Source: Oscillospiraceae bacterium
GTDB taxonomy: Bacteria > Bacillota > Clostridia > Oscillospirales > Oscillospiraceae
NCBI GenBank assembly: GCA_017518225.1
Contig: JAFWVV010000080.1
Location: 1 to 43,473, forward strand
DNA length: 43,473 nucleotides
Reading direction: 5' to 3'
Part shown: piece after piece, positions 6,489-15,020 of the stretch
Numbering within the stretch: the first letter of the stretch is position 1
How the letters are laid out: every line of letters begins with the position of its first letter
The notes under the pieces: generated by a model
The model's database searches: none
Told to the model about the DNA's origin: nothing
Seen by the model: only the letters and a program-made list of their open reading frames with translations
Made by a program: the position numbers and the translations under genes

Positions 6489-7557
6489 GGCCACCCCTCC
6501 CTCGAAACAGCAGGATCAGAAACACCGGGCCGCCGATGAAGGACATGATCGCGCCGATGGGCAGGATCACGGGCGGGTCGATGAGCTTGGCGGCGGCGTC
6601 GGCGAGGATCAGCAGCAGGGAGCCGCAGATTGCCGAGCCCGGGATCAGAAAGCGGTGGTCGTCGCCGACAAAAAAGCGCATCATGTGCGGGGCAATGAGA
6701 CCCACAAAGCTGATGATGCCGGCAAAGGAGACGGCGGCCGCGGCGGACAGCGAGCAGACGCCCATGCTCCAGAGCATCAGCGCCTCACTGTTGACGCCGA
6801 GGCTCTTGGCCGTGTCATAGCCGGCCTCCATGGCGTTATAGTTCCAGCGGTTGAAGAAATAAAACACAAAGCAAATGGCAAATACGACTGCGAGAAAACG
6901 CAGATCCCGCCAGCCGACGTTGCCGAGATTGCCAAAGGTCCAGAAAACCACCGCGCCGAGCGAGGTGTCGTCGGCAAAATACTGCAGCAGGGTGCTGCCG
7001 CCGGCGAACATTGCGCTCAGCGCCGTGCCCGCCAGCACGAGACCGCCCGGGCCGATCCCGCGCCGCAGACGCGAGATGGCGATGACCACCAGCGAGGAGA
7101 TCGAGCCGAAGACAAAGGCGCAGAGCGTGACGGTGTAGGGATTGTTGACGGCGACGGTGGAGTTGGAATTGGAATTGGTGATCATGCCGCCGCCGAAGAC
7201 GATGATGCCGATCGCCGCGCCGAAGGCCGCGCCCTGCGAGACGCCGAGCGTGGAGGCCGAGGCGAGGGGATTGCGCAGCACACACTGCATTACGGCGCCC
7301 GAGGCTGCCAGCACCGCGCCGATCAGAATCGCCGCCAGCACACGCGGCAGGCGGATGTTTTTGATCGCGGTCACATGCTTGGCCTCTCCGGCCCCGCCCA
7401 GGACACGCAAAATGTCGCCGACACTCAGGCGCATGGAGCCGATGCCCATGTACAATAGCGCCGCAAGCAGCGTGACGAGCAGCGCCGCCAAAAGCGCTGC
7501 TCGTTTTCGCTGAATGAAGCGGTTATACTGTTGTAGATCTGTCTGCGGATGCCGCAT
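6481..7557 (-). CDS. FecCD family ABC transporter permease
   Basis: A 358-residue inner-membrane permease with about ten hydrophobic segments. Family marks are the Arg-Leu-Pro-Arg-Val-Leu-Ala-Ala segment near residue 70, Asn-Pro-Leu-Ala-Ser-Ala-Ser-Thr-Leu-Gly-Val near 100-110, and the coupling region Gly-Leu-Ile-Ala-Pro-His-Met-Met-Arg near residue 290. It moves an iron complex, heme or corrinoid delivered by the lipoprotein. The ATG at 7557 is chosen because AAGGAGG lies seven bases upstream. It lies 25 bases after the lipoprotein gene in the same operon. Only one permease gene is present, so a homodimer is expected. Confidence 0.9.
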   Translation of the reverse strand: MRHPQTDLQQYNRFIQRKRAALLAALLVTLLAALLYMGIGSMRLSVGDILRVLGGAGEAKHVTAIKNIRLPRVLAAILIGAVLAASGAVMQCVLRNPLASASTLGVSQGAAFGAAIGIIVFGGGMITNSNSNSTVAVNNPYTVTLCAFVFGSISSLVVIAISRLRRGIGPGGLVLAGTALSAMFAGGSTLLQYFADDTSLGAVVFWTFGNLGNVGWRDLRFLAVVFAICFVFYFFNRWNYNAMEAGYDTAKSLGVNSEALMLWSMGVCSLSAAAAVSFAGIISFVGLIAPHMMRFFVGDDHRFLIPGSAICGSLLLILADAAAKLIDPPVILPIGAIMSFIGGPVFLILLFRGRGGRD

Positions 7558-7582
7558 GGCGATCCTCCTTATTGATCCTGGT

Positions 7583-8770
7583 TCAATCCTCCAGACTGAA
7601 CGGGCCGTAACCAAGCCCCTGCTCGTTCAGAAGCTGGAGATAATCCGCGTGACCGAGGAAGAAGTCAAAGATCTCCCCGGCTTTCGCTTCAAAATCTACG
7701 TCGGCAAAAGCTTCCGGATAGAGCAGCGTGCCCGCGTAATAGGCGCTGACGAGCGGGATCTCGACGTTTGTGTAGTTGGCGGTGGCGTTCGGCCACTGAT
7801 AGAGCTGTCCGTTTTGGACGGCGCTCAGCTGCTGGAAGAACCCTGAATCCTCTGCGTACTCGTCCTTGACAAGCGCGAGGTTGCCCGCATCAAGGATGAT
7901 GACCGCGGGATCCCAGGCGAGGATCTGCTCCTTGTCCACCTCGACGCCCTTCGGACGGTCGGCCAGGCCGGTGGCGGCGTCTCTGGCGTTGATGGCACTG
8001 AGGATCGCACTGTCAGAGTAGACGCCGGTGATGCCGTGTCCGCCGCGGAAGGTGGCGGCAGCGGTGAGGCAGAGGGGCTTTGCGGCCTCCTCCAAGCCGG
8101 AAGTGCGCGCGTCCAGATCGTCCAGACAGGCATGGATCATTGCGATGACCGCCTCGGCGCGCGCGGATACGCCGCAGGCCTCGCCGAAGACGCGCAGCGC
8201 GAGCTCATAGTCCTCGGCAAAAAGCGTGCCCTGGGGCGCTGCCACAACCTGGCGGCCCAGCTGCTCCTCAATGTTGGCGACGATGTCCTCCTCGTACGTG
8301 CAGAGGATCACATCGGGATCGAGCTCAATGATGGCCTCGGGGTTGATCTCACCGTAGCCGCCGGAGGCGACGACCGGCAGGTCCGCCCAGAGCTCCTGGT
8401 TATAGACGCCGTAGGCCATGAACATGCTGCTGCTCTGATCGCCGTTGGCGACAGAGACCATCTTGTCCTGAAGCTGCAGGTAGACCGCCATACGCGAGGC
8501 GTTGCCCAGCGTGACGATGCGCTCGACCTTGGCAGGCACCTCAACCTCGCGGCCGAGACCGTCGGTGATCGTGCGCGTACCGCTCTCTTCAGCGGGAGCG
8601 GGTGTGGCCTCGGCAGCCGGCGTCGTGGGCTGCGTGTCGGGCGTTTCGCTTTTTTCCGAGGGTGCGGGTGTGCTTTCGGCGGTTTTCTGCTGCTGCGCAC
8701 AGCCGGCAAGCAGCGCTGCCAGCATCAAAACGCAGAGAAGAAGAGCCAGTGTTTTTTGGATTGTTTTCAT
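7583..8770 (-). CDS. Metal-chelate ABC transporter substrate-binding lipoprotein
   Basis: A 395-residue lipoprotein. A signal sequence ends in the lipobox Leu-Leu-Ala-Gly-Cys, with Cys24 as the lipidated residue. A Pro/Glu/Thr-rich linker follows to about residue 65, then a periplasmic-binding-protein-like type III fold that begins Thr-Ile-Thr-Asp-Gly-Leu-Gly-Arg-Glu-Val-Glu-Val-Pro, as in FepB/BtuF proteins. It would capture iron-siderophore, heme or a corrinoid outside the membrane. It is the first gene of the four-gene minus-strand operon and has a promoter directly upstream. No cobalamin riboswitch motif is seen in the 200-base leader region, so the ligand stays open. Confidence 0.88.
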   Translation of the reverse strand: MKTIQKTLALLLCVLMLAALLAGCAQQQKTAESTPAPSEKSETPDTQPTTPAAEATPAPAEESGTRTITDGLGREVEVPAKVERIVTLGNASRMAVYLQLQDKMVSVANGDQSSSMFMAYGVYNQELWADLPVVASGGYGEINPEAIIELDPDVILCTYEEDIVANIEEQLGRQVVAAPQGTLFAEDYELALRVFGEACGVSARAEAVIAMIHACLDDLDARTSGLEEAAKPLCLTAAATFRGGHGITGVYSDSAILSAINARDAATGLADRPKGVEVDKEQILAWDPAVIILDAGNLALVKDEYAEDSGFFQQLSAVQNGQLYQWPNATANYTNVEIPLVSAYYAGTLLYPEAFADVDFEAKAGEIFDFFLGHADYLQLLNEQGLGYGPFSLED

Positions 8771-8804
8771 CTTTTTTCCTCCACAAAAATGCTTGGTAAT
8801 CCGT

Positions 8805-8833
8805 ATTATATCAGAGGAAAAAAGACCGCGGAA
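8805..8833 (-). promoter_or_regulatory. Promoter of the metal-chelate ABC operon
   Basis: On the minus strand a perfect -10 TATAAT (8810-8805) follows a weak -35 TTCCGC (8833-8828) at 17 bases. The start codon lies about 35 bases downstream. Confidence 0.6.
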
Positions 8834-8846
8834 GCCCCCGGGGGGG

Positions 8847-8865
8847 ATATTGACAGCAACAATAT
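8847..8865. promoter_or_regulatory. Small AT-rich dyad upstream of the ABC operon
   Basis: ATATTG, seven bases, CAATAT forms a symmetric site just upstream of the -35 of the minus-strand promoter and about 45 bases before the plus-strand promoter. It could be an operator for a metal regulator. It does not match a standard Fur or DtxR box. Confidence 0.3.
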
Positions 8866-8910
8866 ATCATAAAAGTACGCCTTTTACCACAGAAAAAGAA
8901 AAGGCAGCGC

Positions 8911-8939
8911 TTGCCCGGCGCGGGAACTTATGATACCAT
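8911..8939 (+). promoter_or_regulatory. Putative promoter of the D-cysteine desulfhydrase-like gene
   Basis: TTGCCC (8911-8916), 17 bases, TACCAT (8934-8939), 35 bases before the start codon. Confidence 0.45.
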
Positions 8940-8974
8940 AAATAACAGAAACATAAACAAAAAGGAGTATGTCC

Positions 8975-9931
8975 ATGAAGCGTCTGGAAGATTTCCCCCG
9001 CGTATCTCTCGGTGTGTTTCCCACGCCGATCCACAAGCTGGAAAATGTCAGTCGTCTGCTGGGCACGAACGTGTATATCAAGCGTGACGACCTCACCGGG
9101 CTTGGTCTCGGCGGCAATAAGACAAGAAAACTGGAGTATCTGCTGGCGGACGCACAGACAAAGGGCGCAAAGCTCGTCTTTACCACGGGCGGCGCGCAGT
9201 CCAACCATGCGATGCTGACTGCCGCGGCGGCGGCAAAGCTCGGCATGAAGCCGGTTTTGCTTTTAAAAAAGCGCGGCGTGACCGCCTGTCTCGGCAACCA
9301 GTATCTGGAGGAGCTGATGGGCACGGAGCGCTATTTCTACGACACCGACGACTATGCCGATATCTATGCCGAGATGGATCGGATCGGACAGGAGCGCGGT
9401 CTGCCCTATTACAAGATCCCCTGCGGCGGCTCCAACGCCCTCGGCACGCTGGGCTACGTCGCCTGCGCGCAGGAGATCGCCCGGCAGGGCGGCGGGTTTA
9501 CGCATCTGGTCTGCGCGGAGGGCAGCGGCGGCACGATGGCGGGTCTGGCGCTGGGGGCGAAGCTCTTTTTGCCGGGCACGAAGGTGCACGGCATGATGGT
9601 GGATACCGATCCCTTTGAGAAGATCACCCCGGCGCTGATGCGCGAGGCGGCGGCGCTGCTGGAGGCCGACGTGACGATCACGGAGGCGGATTTCCATCTG
9701 CGCGCACTCTGGGGGCCGGGCTACGCCATCCCTTCGGCGGAAGGGAACGCCGCCATCGCGCTGATGGCTGAGCAGGAGGGCGTTTTCCTCGACCCTGTCT
9801 ACACCGGCAAGGCCTTTGCAGGCCTGCTCACGATGGCGCGCGAGGGCGCTTTTTCTCCGGACGACCGGGTGCTGTTTCTCCATTCCGGCGGCGCGGGCGG
9901 GCTCTTTGCCGTGCGCGACGGGGAAAAATGA
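8975..9931 (+). CDS. D-cysteine desulfhydrase / ACC deaminase family PLP enzyme
   Basis: A 318-residue pyridoxal-phosphate enzyme of the fold-type II family that holds D-cysteine desulfhydrase (D-cysteine to pyruvate, ammonia and hydrogen sulfide) and 1-aminocyclopropane-1-carboxylate deaminase. Lys49 in Gly-Gly-Asn-Lys-Thr-Arg-Lys-Leu-Glu is the Schiff-base lysine. Gln-Ser-Asn-His (75-78) is the substrate-contact and nucleophile loop. The opening Phe-Pro-Arg-Val...Pro-Thr-Pro-Ile is that of the desulfhydrase branch, which is the more likely assignment. ATG 8975 is preferred over ATG 8969 because the latter leaves only one base after the AAGGAG site. It is monocistronic, between a divergent metal ABC operon and the ior operon. 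Confidence 0.8.
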   Translation: MKRLEDFPRVSLGVFPTPIHKLENVSRLLGTNVYIKRDDLTGLGLGGNKTRKLEYLLADAQTKGAKLVFTTGGAQSNHAMLTAAAAAKLGMKPVLLLKKRGVTACLGNQYLEELMGTERYFYDTDDYADIYAEMDRIGQERGLPYYKIPCGGSNALGTLGYVACAQEIARQGGGFTHLVCAEGSGGTMAGLALGAKLFLPGTKVHGMMVDTDPFEKITPALMREAAALLEADVTITEADFHLRALWGPGYAIPSAEGNAAIALMAEQEGVFLDPVYTGKAFAGLLTMAREGAFSPDDRVLFLHSGGAGGLFAVRDGEK

Positions 9932-9949
9932 ATATTCAGCGGGAAAATT

Positions 9950-9978
9950 TTGCATAAACGGAAGAAATGCTCTATACA
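9950..9978 (+). promoter_or_regulatory. Putative promoter of the iorAB operon
   Basis: TTGCAT (9950-9955), 17 bases, TATACA (9973-9978), with a second -10-like TATACT about 30 bases downstream. The untranslated leader would be about 150 bases. It holds a GC-rich fold around 10061-10088, but I find no T-box or riboswitch core in it. Confidence 0.5.
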
Positions 9979-10134
9979 AAAAGTGGAGGGCATGTTATAC
10001 TGATCAGGTAGATACTTACGCCACCAGCGACAAAAGCAAATCAATTCCAGAGATACACGCGCCGGGAAGGGCAGCGCTCGCCCGGCATCCATGCACAGAA
10101 AAAACGGAAAAGAACAGTTTTTGGAGGGATTACT

Positions 10135-11883
10135 TTGAAAGTCTTGATGTCCGGCAACGAAGCGATTGCCCGCGGCGCCTATGAGGCGGGCGTAAAGGTA
10201 TGTTCCGCCTATCCCGGCACCCCCAGCACCGAAATCTTTGAGGAGCTGCCCAAGTACAAAGAGGCCGTCTACTGCGAGTGGGCGCCCAACGAGAAGGTCG
10301 CCGTCGAGGTGGCCTACGGCGCGTCCGTGGCGGGTGTGCGCAGCCTGAGCGCGATGAAGCACGTCGGCCTGAACGTCGCGGCCGATCCGCTCTTTACCGC
10401 CGCCTACGACGGCGTGACCGGCGGCTTCGTGATCGTCACGGCGGACGATCCGAGCATGCACTCCTCGCAGAACGAGCAGGACAACCGCCACTACGCCCGC
10501 GCGGCGAAGGTCGCGGTGGTCGAGCCCTCGGACTCGCAGGAATGCAAGGATTTTATGCGTGAGGCCTACAAGATCTCCGAGCAGTTTGATATGCCGGTGC
10601 TCTTCCGCACCACCACCCGCGTCTCCCATTCCAAGAGCCTGGTCGAGCTGGGCGAGCGCGAGGAAATCGCGCCGGTTCCCTACAAGAGAAACATCCGCAA
10701 GAACGTCTGCACCCCCGCCAACGCCTATATGAACCACCCGAAGGTGGAAGCCAACCTCAAGGCGCTGGAGGAGTACAACAACACCTGCCCGCTCAACAGG
10801 CTTGAGAAGGGCGACGGCGAGATCGGTGTTATCACCGCCTCTATCGCCTACCAGTATGCCAAGGAAGTCTTCCCCGAGGGAACGAGCTTTTTGAAGCTGG
10901 GGCTTACGAACCCGCTGCCCATGAAGCTCATCCGCGAGTTTGCGCAGTCCGTCAAGACCCTCTACGTCATCGAGGAGCTGGACGGCTTCATGGAAGAGCA
11001 AATCAAGGCGGCCGGCATTCCCTGCATCGGCAAGGAAAAGGTCAGCAACATGTACGAGCTCAATCCCCAGCGTCTGCGCCAGATGCTCTTTGGCACGGAA
11101 CCGGAGATCAAGGAACTCTCGGTCAAGGCCGTCGCGCGTCCGCCCGCTCTATGTCCCGGCTGCCCGCACCGCGGCTTCTTCTACACCATCGGCAAACATA
11201 AGGACGCCATCGTGACCGGCGACATCGGCTGCTACACCCTCGGCGCGGCGGCGCCGCTGAGCGCGCTGGATACCGTCGTTTGCATGGGCGGCGGCTTCTC
11301 CGTCGGCGCCGGCATTGCCAAGACGATGGAGATCCTCGGCGAGAAGAAAAAGGTTTTCGGTGTCGTGGGCGACTCCACCTTCTTCCACAGCGGCCTGACC
11401 GGCGCCACCGAGATCATCTACAACAAGGCGAACGTCATCCCCGTCGTGCTGGATAACCACATCACCGGCATGACCGGCCACCAGGACAACCCCGGCACCG
11501 GCTACACCCTGCAGGGCGAGGTGGCCGAGGCCGTCGCCATCGAAAAGGTGCTGGAGGCCATCGGCTACAAGAAGGTCTTCATCGTCGATCCGCAGGATCT
11601 CAAGGCGATGGAAGAGGCCATCCAGGGCGCTATCGACAGCACCGAGCCCGCGGCGATCATCGCCCGCCGTCCCTGCCTGCTCATCAAGCGCATGAAGCAC
11701 GAGATTACCAAGTGTGTGGTGGACGAGCAGAAGTGCATCGGCTGCAAAATGTGCCAGCGCGTCGGCTGCCCGGCGCTGAGCATCGTCAACAAGAAATCCA
11801 GGATCGATCCCACCCAGTGCGTCGGCTGCACGGTTTGCGCGCAGGTCTGCCCGGTGGGCGCGATCAGCCGGAAGGAGAAGTAA
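10135..11883 (+). CDS. iorA: Indolepyruvate:ferredoxin oxidoreductase, alpha subunit
   Basis: A 582-residue thiamine-diphosphate enzyme. With IorB it converts aryl-2-oxoacids (indolepyruvate, phenylpyruvate, 4-hydroxyphenylpyruvate) plus CoA to aryl-acetyl-CoA, CO2 and reduced ferredoxin. The N-terminal pyruvate-synthase-like domain opens Gly-Asn-Glu-Ala-Ile-Ala-Arg-Gly and has Tyr-Pro-Gly-Thr-Pro-Ser-Thr-Glu. The thiamine-diphosphate part follows with Cys-Pro-Gly-Cys-Pro-His near residue 340 and Gly-Asp-Ser-Thr-Phe-Phe-His near 416. The C-terminal ferredoxin domain holds two 4Fe-4S motifs, the first modified as Cys-x2-Cys-x2-Cys-x4-Cys and the second Cys-x2-Cys-x2-Cys-x3-Cys. The TTG start is supported by GGAGGG six bases upstream. 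It is the first gene of a four-gene catabolic unit. Confidence 0.92.
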   Translation: MKVLMSGNEAIARGAYEAGVKVCSAYPGTPSTEIFEELPKYKEAVYCEWAPNEKVAVEVAYGASVAGVRSLSAMKHVGLNVAADPLFTAAYDGVTGGFVIVTADDPSMHSSQNEQDNRHYARAAKVAVVEPSDSQECKDFMREAYKISEQFDMPVLFRTTTRVSHSKSLVELGEREEIAPVPYKRNIRKNVCTPANAYMNHPKVEANLKALEEYNNTCPLNRLEKGDGEIGVITASIAYQYAKEVFPEGTSFLKLGLTNPLPMKLIREFAQSVKTLYVIEELDGFMEEQIKAAGIPCIGKEKVSNMYELNPQRLRQMLFGTEPEIKELSVKAVARPPALCPGCPHRGFFYTIGKHKDAIVTGDIGCYTLGAAAPLSALDTVVCMGGGFSVGAGIAKTMEILGEKKKVFGVVGDSTFFHSGLTGATEIIYNKANVIPVVLDNHITGMTGHQDNPGTGYTLQGEVAEAVAIEKVLEAIGYKKVFIVDPQDLKAMEEAIQGAIDSTEPAAIIARRPCLLIKRMKHEITKCVVDEQKCIGCKMCQRVGCPALSIVNKKSRIDPTQCVGCTVCAQVCPVGAISRKEK

Positions 11884-11886
11884 GCC

Positions 11887-12459
11887 ATGAAGAAAAGTAT
11901 CATTCTTGCGGGCGTCGGCGGACAGGGCGCCATTCTGACGGCAAAGATCCTCATCAACGGCGTCATGCAGAAGGGCTATGACGTGAAGATGTCCGAGGTT
12001 CACGGCATGAGCCAGCGCGGCGGCAGCGTCTCCACGCAGGTGCATTTCGGCGACAAGGTCTATGCGCCGGTGATCGGCAAGGGCGAGGCGGACATCCTCG
12101 TCGCCTTTGAGAAGATGGAGGCTGTGCGCTACGCCGAGTTCCTCAAGCCGGAGGGCATTGCCGTCATCAACGACTACGCCATGGAGAGCGCCGCGACGGC
12201 GGCGGGTCTGTGCGAATACCCCGAGGGCTGCCTCGAGGCCATGCAGGAAAACTTCAACTGCCTCGTGCTCAACGCCTATGACATCGCCATGCAGCTCGGC
12301 AATCCCAAGTGCATGAACGTGGTGCTCTTTGGCGCGATGACCCATCCCCTCGGCTTGGACGACATCGACTGGGAGTCCGTCATCCGTGAGACGGTGCCTG
12401 AGAAGTTTGTCGAGCTGAACCTGCGCGCCTACCGCGCCGGCCGGGAGGCTGTGCTGTAA
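11887..12459 (+). CDS. iorB: Indolepyruvate:ferredoxin oxidoreductase, beta subunit
   Basis: A 190-residue subunit with the fold of the gamma domain of pyruvate:ferredoxin oxidoreductase. The opening Ile-Leu-Ala-Gly-Val-Gly-Gly-Gln-Gly-Ala-Ile-Leu-Thr-Ala-Lys is the family hallmark, and Met-Ser-Gln-Arg-Gly-Gly-Ser-Val-Ser-Thr follows near residues 43-52. It completes the active site with IorA. It starts three bases after iorA and its stop overlaps the next start as TAATG, so the genes are translated together. The length is typical of the family. Confidence 0.92.
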   Translation: MKKSIILAGVGGQGAILTAKILINGVMQKGYDVKMSEVHGMSQRGGSVSTQVHFGDKVYAPVIGKGEADILVAFEKMEAVRYAEFLKPEGIAVINDYAMESAATAAGLCEYPEGCLEAMQENFNCLVLNAYDIAMQLGNPKCMNVVLFGAMTHPLGLDDIDWESVIRETVPEKFVELNLRAYRAGREAVL

Positions 12460-13793
12460 TGGGCGTTCGCGAGGAATACCTCGCCAAGCTGCGCACGCCC
12501 GAGCAGGCGGTGCAGTTGGTCAAAAGCGGCGACTGGGTGGACTACAGCAGCAACATCTGCTTCCCGCCGCTGCTGGATGCGGCGCTTGCCAAGCGCAGGG
12601 ACGAGCTGTGGGACGTCAAGATCCGCGGCAACCTCTGCTTCGGGCCGCTGCAGGTCGTCGAGGTCGATCCCAGCCGCGAGCATTTCTTCTACAACACCTG
12701 GCACTGCTCCGGCTACGAGCGCAAGCTCTGCGACCAGAATCTCTGCAACTTCACGCCGATGGTCTTTCGCAACCTCGGCTGGTACTACGAAAACTTTTTG
12801 ACGGTGAACGTCGCCATGATGGCCGTCACGCCGATGGATCGCCACGGCTATTTCAACTTCTCCTGCGCCACCGGCGTCGCCAAGGCGATCATGGACAAGG
12901 CGGACATCGTGATCCTCGAGGTCAACGAGCATCTGCCGCGCATTTACGGCGGCTTTGACGAGTGCATCCATATCTCCGAGGTCGACTGCGTGGTCGAGGG
13001 CGAGCATGCCCCGCTGCCGCAGTTTCCGCTGGCGGAGGCCACGGAGGAGGATCGCAGGATCGCCGAGCTCATCATGCCGCACATCGTTGACGGCGCGACG
13101 TTGCAGCTCGGCATCGGCACGATGCCGAACGTCGTCGGCGCGATGATCTCCGACTCGGATCTGAAGGATCTCGGCATGCACACCGAGCTGTGCGGCGACG
13201 CGTATCTGCGCATGGCGGAAGCGGGCAAGCTCACCAACCGCTGCAAGACCTATCAGAAGGGCAAGGGCGTGACCGGGCTTCTCTTCGGCTCGCGCGAGCT
13301 CTATGACTGGGCGGCGGAAAACCCGAGCGTCGTGGTCGAGCCTCTGAGCTTCGTCAACGACCCTGCGGTCATTGCCCGGCACGACAACATGATCTCCATC
13401 AACAGCTGCATCTCCGTGGATCTCTACGGTCAGGTCTGCGCCGAGACGGCCGGACTGCGCCAGATCAGCGGCACCGGCGGGCAGCTGGACTACCTCACGG
13501 GCGCGGCGATGAGCAAGGGCGGCAAGGCCTTCATCTGCATGACTTCGTCCTTCGTGGATAAGAAGGGCGTGCGCCACTCCCGCATCCTGCCGCATTTTGA
13601 CGGCGACATCGTCACCGACCCGCGCAGCCAGGCCTTCTGGCTCGTGACGGAGTTCGGCGCCTGCAATCTCGCCGGCCGCTCCACCTGGGAGCGCGCGGAG
13701 ATGCTGGTCTCGCTGGCGCACCCGGATTTCCGCGAGGAGCTGATCGCCGCGGCGGACGCCCAGCGTATCTGGCGCCGTTCCAACAAACGCTGA
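12459..13793 (+). CDS. Acetyl-CoA hydrolase/transferase family CoA-transferase
   Basis: A 444-residue protein of the 4-hydroxybutyrate / butyryl-CoA:acetate CoA-transferase family. Segments shared with that family include Leu-Gln-Leu-Gly-Ile-Gly-Thr-Met-Pro-Asn (215-224), Gly-Met-His-Thr-Glu (239-243), where Glu243 is the likely catalytic glutamate by position, Gly-Gly-Gln-Leu-Asp-Tyr near 342-347, and Val-Thr-Glu-Phe-Gly-Ala-Cys-Asn-Leu-Ala-Gly near 400-410. In this operon it most plausibly moves CoA from the aryl-acetyl-CoA made by IorAB to acetate or another acid. That releases the aryl acid and conserves the thioester energy. The acceptor is an inference. Its start overlaps the iorB stop. 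Confidence 0.85.
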   Translation: MGVREEYLAKLRTPEQAVQLVKSGDWVDYSSNICFPPLLDAALAKRRDELWDVKIRGNLCFGPLQVVEVDPSREHFFYNTWHCSGYERKLCDQNLCNFTPMVFRNLGWYYENFLTVNVAMMAVTPMDRHGYFNFSCATGVAKAIMDKADIVILEVNEHLPRIYGGFDECIHISEVDCVVEGEHAPLPQFPLAEATEEDRRIAELIMPHIVDGATLQLGIGTMPNVVGAMISDSDLKDLGMHTELCGDAYLRMAEAGKLTNRCKTYQKGKGVTGLLFGSRELYDWAAENPSVVVEPLSFVNDPAVIARHDNMISINSCISVDLYGQVCAETAGLRQISGTGGQLDYLTGAAMSKGGKAFICMTSSFVDKKGVRHSRILPHFDGDIVTDPRSQAFWLVTEFGACNLAGRSTWERAEMLVSLAHPDFREELIAAADAQRIWRRSNKR

Positions 13794-13832
13794 CATTTTA
13801 CAACCGATGATCGGAAACAGGAGGATATTGCT

Positions 13833-15014
13833 TTGGTCAATCAAAACATGCTGAAACTCGGCACGAACCGTTCCTGCATCCGGGAGCTGTTTGAATACGG
13901 CCTGCGCCAGGCGGCCATCGTCGGCAAGGAGAACGTCTTCGACTATTCCATCGGCAATCCCTCGATCCCGGCGCCGCCGGAGGTCAACGAGAGCTTTGTG
14001 GATATCATCCGGAACACCGACAGTCTGGCCGTGCACGGCTACACCCCGGCGCCCGGTATGCCGGCGGCGCGCGATGCGGTGGCGGCGGAGCTCACCGAGC
14101 GTTTTGGCTTGCCGATTCGCGGGGCGAACATCTTCTTCACCTGCGGCGCGGCGCCCGCGCTGATTGCGGTGATGCGCGCGCTGAACCTGGGGGAGAGCGA
14201 GTTCATCGCGATCGCCCCCTTCTTCCCGGAGTACCGCCCCTTTGCCGAGAGCAACGGCGCCAAGCTCGTCGTTGTTCCGGCGGACGTGCCGAATTTCCAA
14301 ATCAACTGGACGGCGCTGGAGGCGAGTATCAACGCGCGCACACAGGCCGTCATCGTCAACTCCCCGAATAACCCCTCCGGCGTGATCTACACCCGCGAGA
14401 CTCTGGAGCGTCTGGCTGCGCTTTTGAAGCGCAAGGGCGAGGAATTGGGTCATCCGATCTTTATCATTGCCGACGAGCCCTACCGCGAGCTGGTCTACGA
14501 CGGAGAGGAAGCGCCCTTTATCCCGACGATTTATCCCAACACCATCGTCTGCTATTCCTATTCGAAATCCCTCTCCCTGCCGGGCGAGCGTATCGGCTAC
14601 ATCTGCGTACCCGACTGTGTGGACGACAGCGCGACGGTCTTTGCTGCGATCGCCGGCGGTGCGAGAGCCTCCGGCCACGTCTGCGCCCCTGCGCTGCAGC
14701 AGCGGGTTGTGGCGCGCTGCGCCGCCTCCCGCCCGAACATCCGCGCCTACGACGAAAACCGCGCGGTGCTCTACGAAGCACTGACGAGCTACGGCTACGA
14801 CTGCGTTAAGCCCAACGGCGCGTTCTATATGTTCATCAAGGCGCCCGGCGGCGACGCACAGGCTTTCTCCGAAAAGGCGAAGGAGAAAAATCTGCTGATC
14901 GTTCCCGGCGGCGACTTCGGCGTGCCGGAATACTTCCGCATCTGCACCTGCGTCTCCCCGGAGATGATCCAACGCAGCCTGCCCGTGTTCAAGGCGCTGC
15001 TCGAAGAAGCGTAA
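13833..15014 (+). CDS. Class I/II (fold-type I) PLP aminotransferase
   Basis: A 393-residue aminotransferase related to aspartate/aromatic transaminases. Key residues are Asn179-Asn180 in Ser-Pro-Asn-Asn-Pro-Ser-Gly, Asp214 and Tyr217 in Ala-Asp-Glu-Pro-Tyr-Arg-Glu, and Lys245 in Ser-Tyr-Ser-Lys-Ser-Leu-Ser-Leu-Pro-Gly, which forms the Schiff base. A C-terminal Tyr-Phe-Arg-Ile-Cys holds the carboxylate-binding Arg. It starts at TTG with AGGAGG eight bases upstream. It lies 39 bases after the CoA-transferase and is closed by a strong terminator. It would supply the 2-oxoacid for IorAB from aromatic or similar amino acids. Confidence 0.88.
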   Translation: MVNQNMLKLGTNRSCIRELFEYGLRQAAIVGKENVFDYSIGNPSIPAPPEVNESFVDIIRNTDSLAVHGYTPAPGMPAARDAVAAELTERFGLPIRGANIFFTCGAAPALIAVMRALNLGESEFIAIAPFFPEYRPFAESNGAKLVVVPADVPNFQINWTALEASINARTQAVIVNSPNNPSGVIYTRETLERLAALLKRKGEELGHPIFIIADEPYRELVYDGEEAPFIPTIYPNTIVCYSYSKSLSLPGERIGYICVPDCVDDSATVFAAIAGGARASGHVCAPALQQRVVARCAASRPNIRAYDENRAVLYEALTSYGYDCVKPNGAFYMFIKAPGGDAQAFSEKAKEKNLLIVPGGDFGVPEYFRICTCVSPEMIQRSLPVFKALLEEA

Positions 15015-15020
15015 AAAATA

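Noticed and set aside
8771..8974. A cobalamin riboswitch or Fur box controlling the chelate ABC operon.
   Set aside because: No conserved cobalamin-box sequence and no good match to a Fur or DtxR palindrome. Only a small AT-rich dyad is present.
9979..10134. A T-box or tryptophan-type attenuator in the leader of iorA.
   Set aside because: No T-box core, no leader ORF rich in Trp or Phe codons, and no terminator before the start codon.
12429..14972. An 847-codon open frame on the minus strand across iorB, the CoA-transferase and the aminotransferase.
   Set aside because: It is the complement of three clear genes in GC-rich DNA. It has no ribosome binding site and an Arg/His/Ala-rich composition. 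The same holds for long minus-strand frames at 16236-18095, 18985-20430 and 39275-40996.
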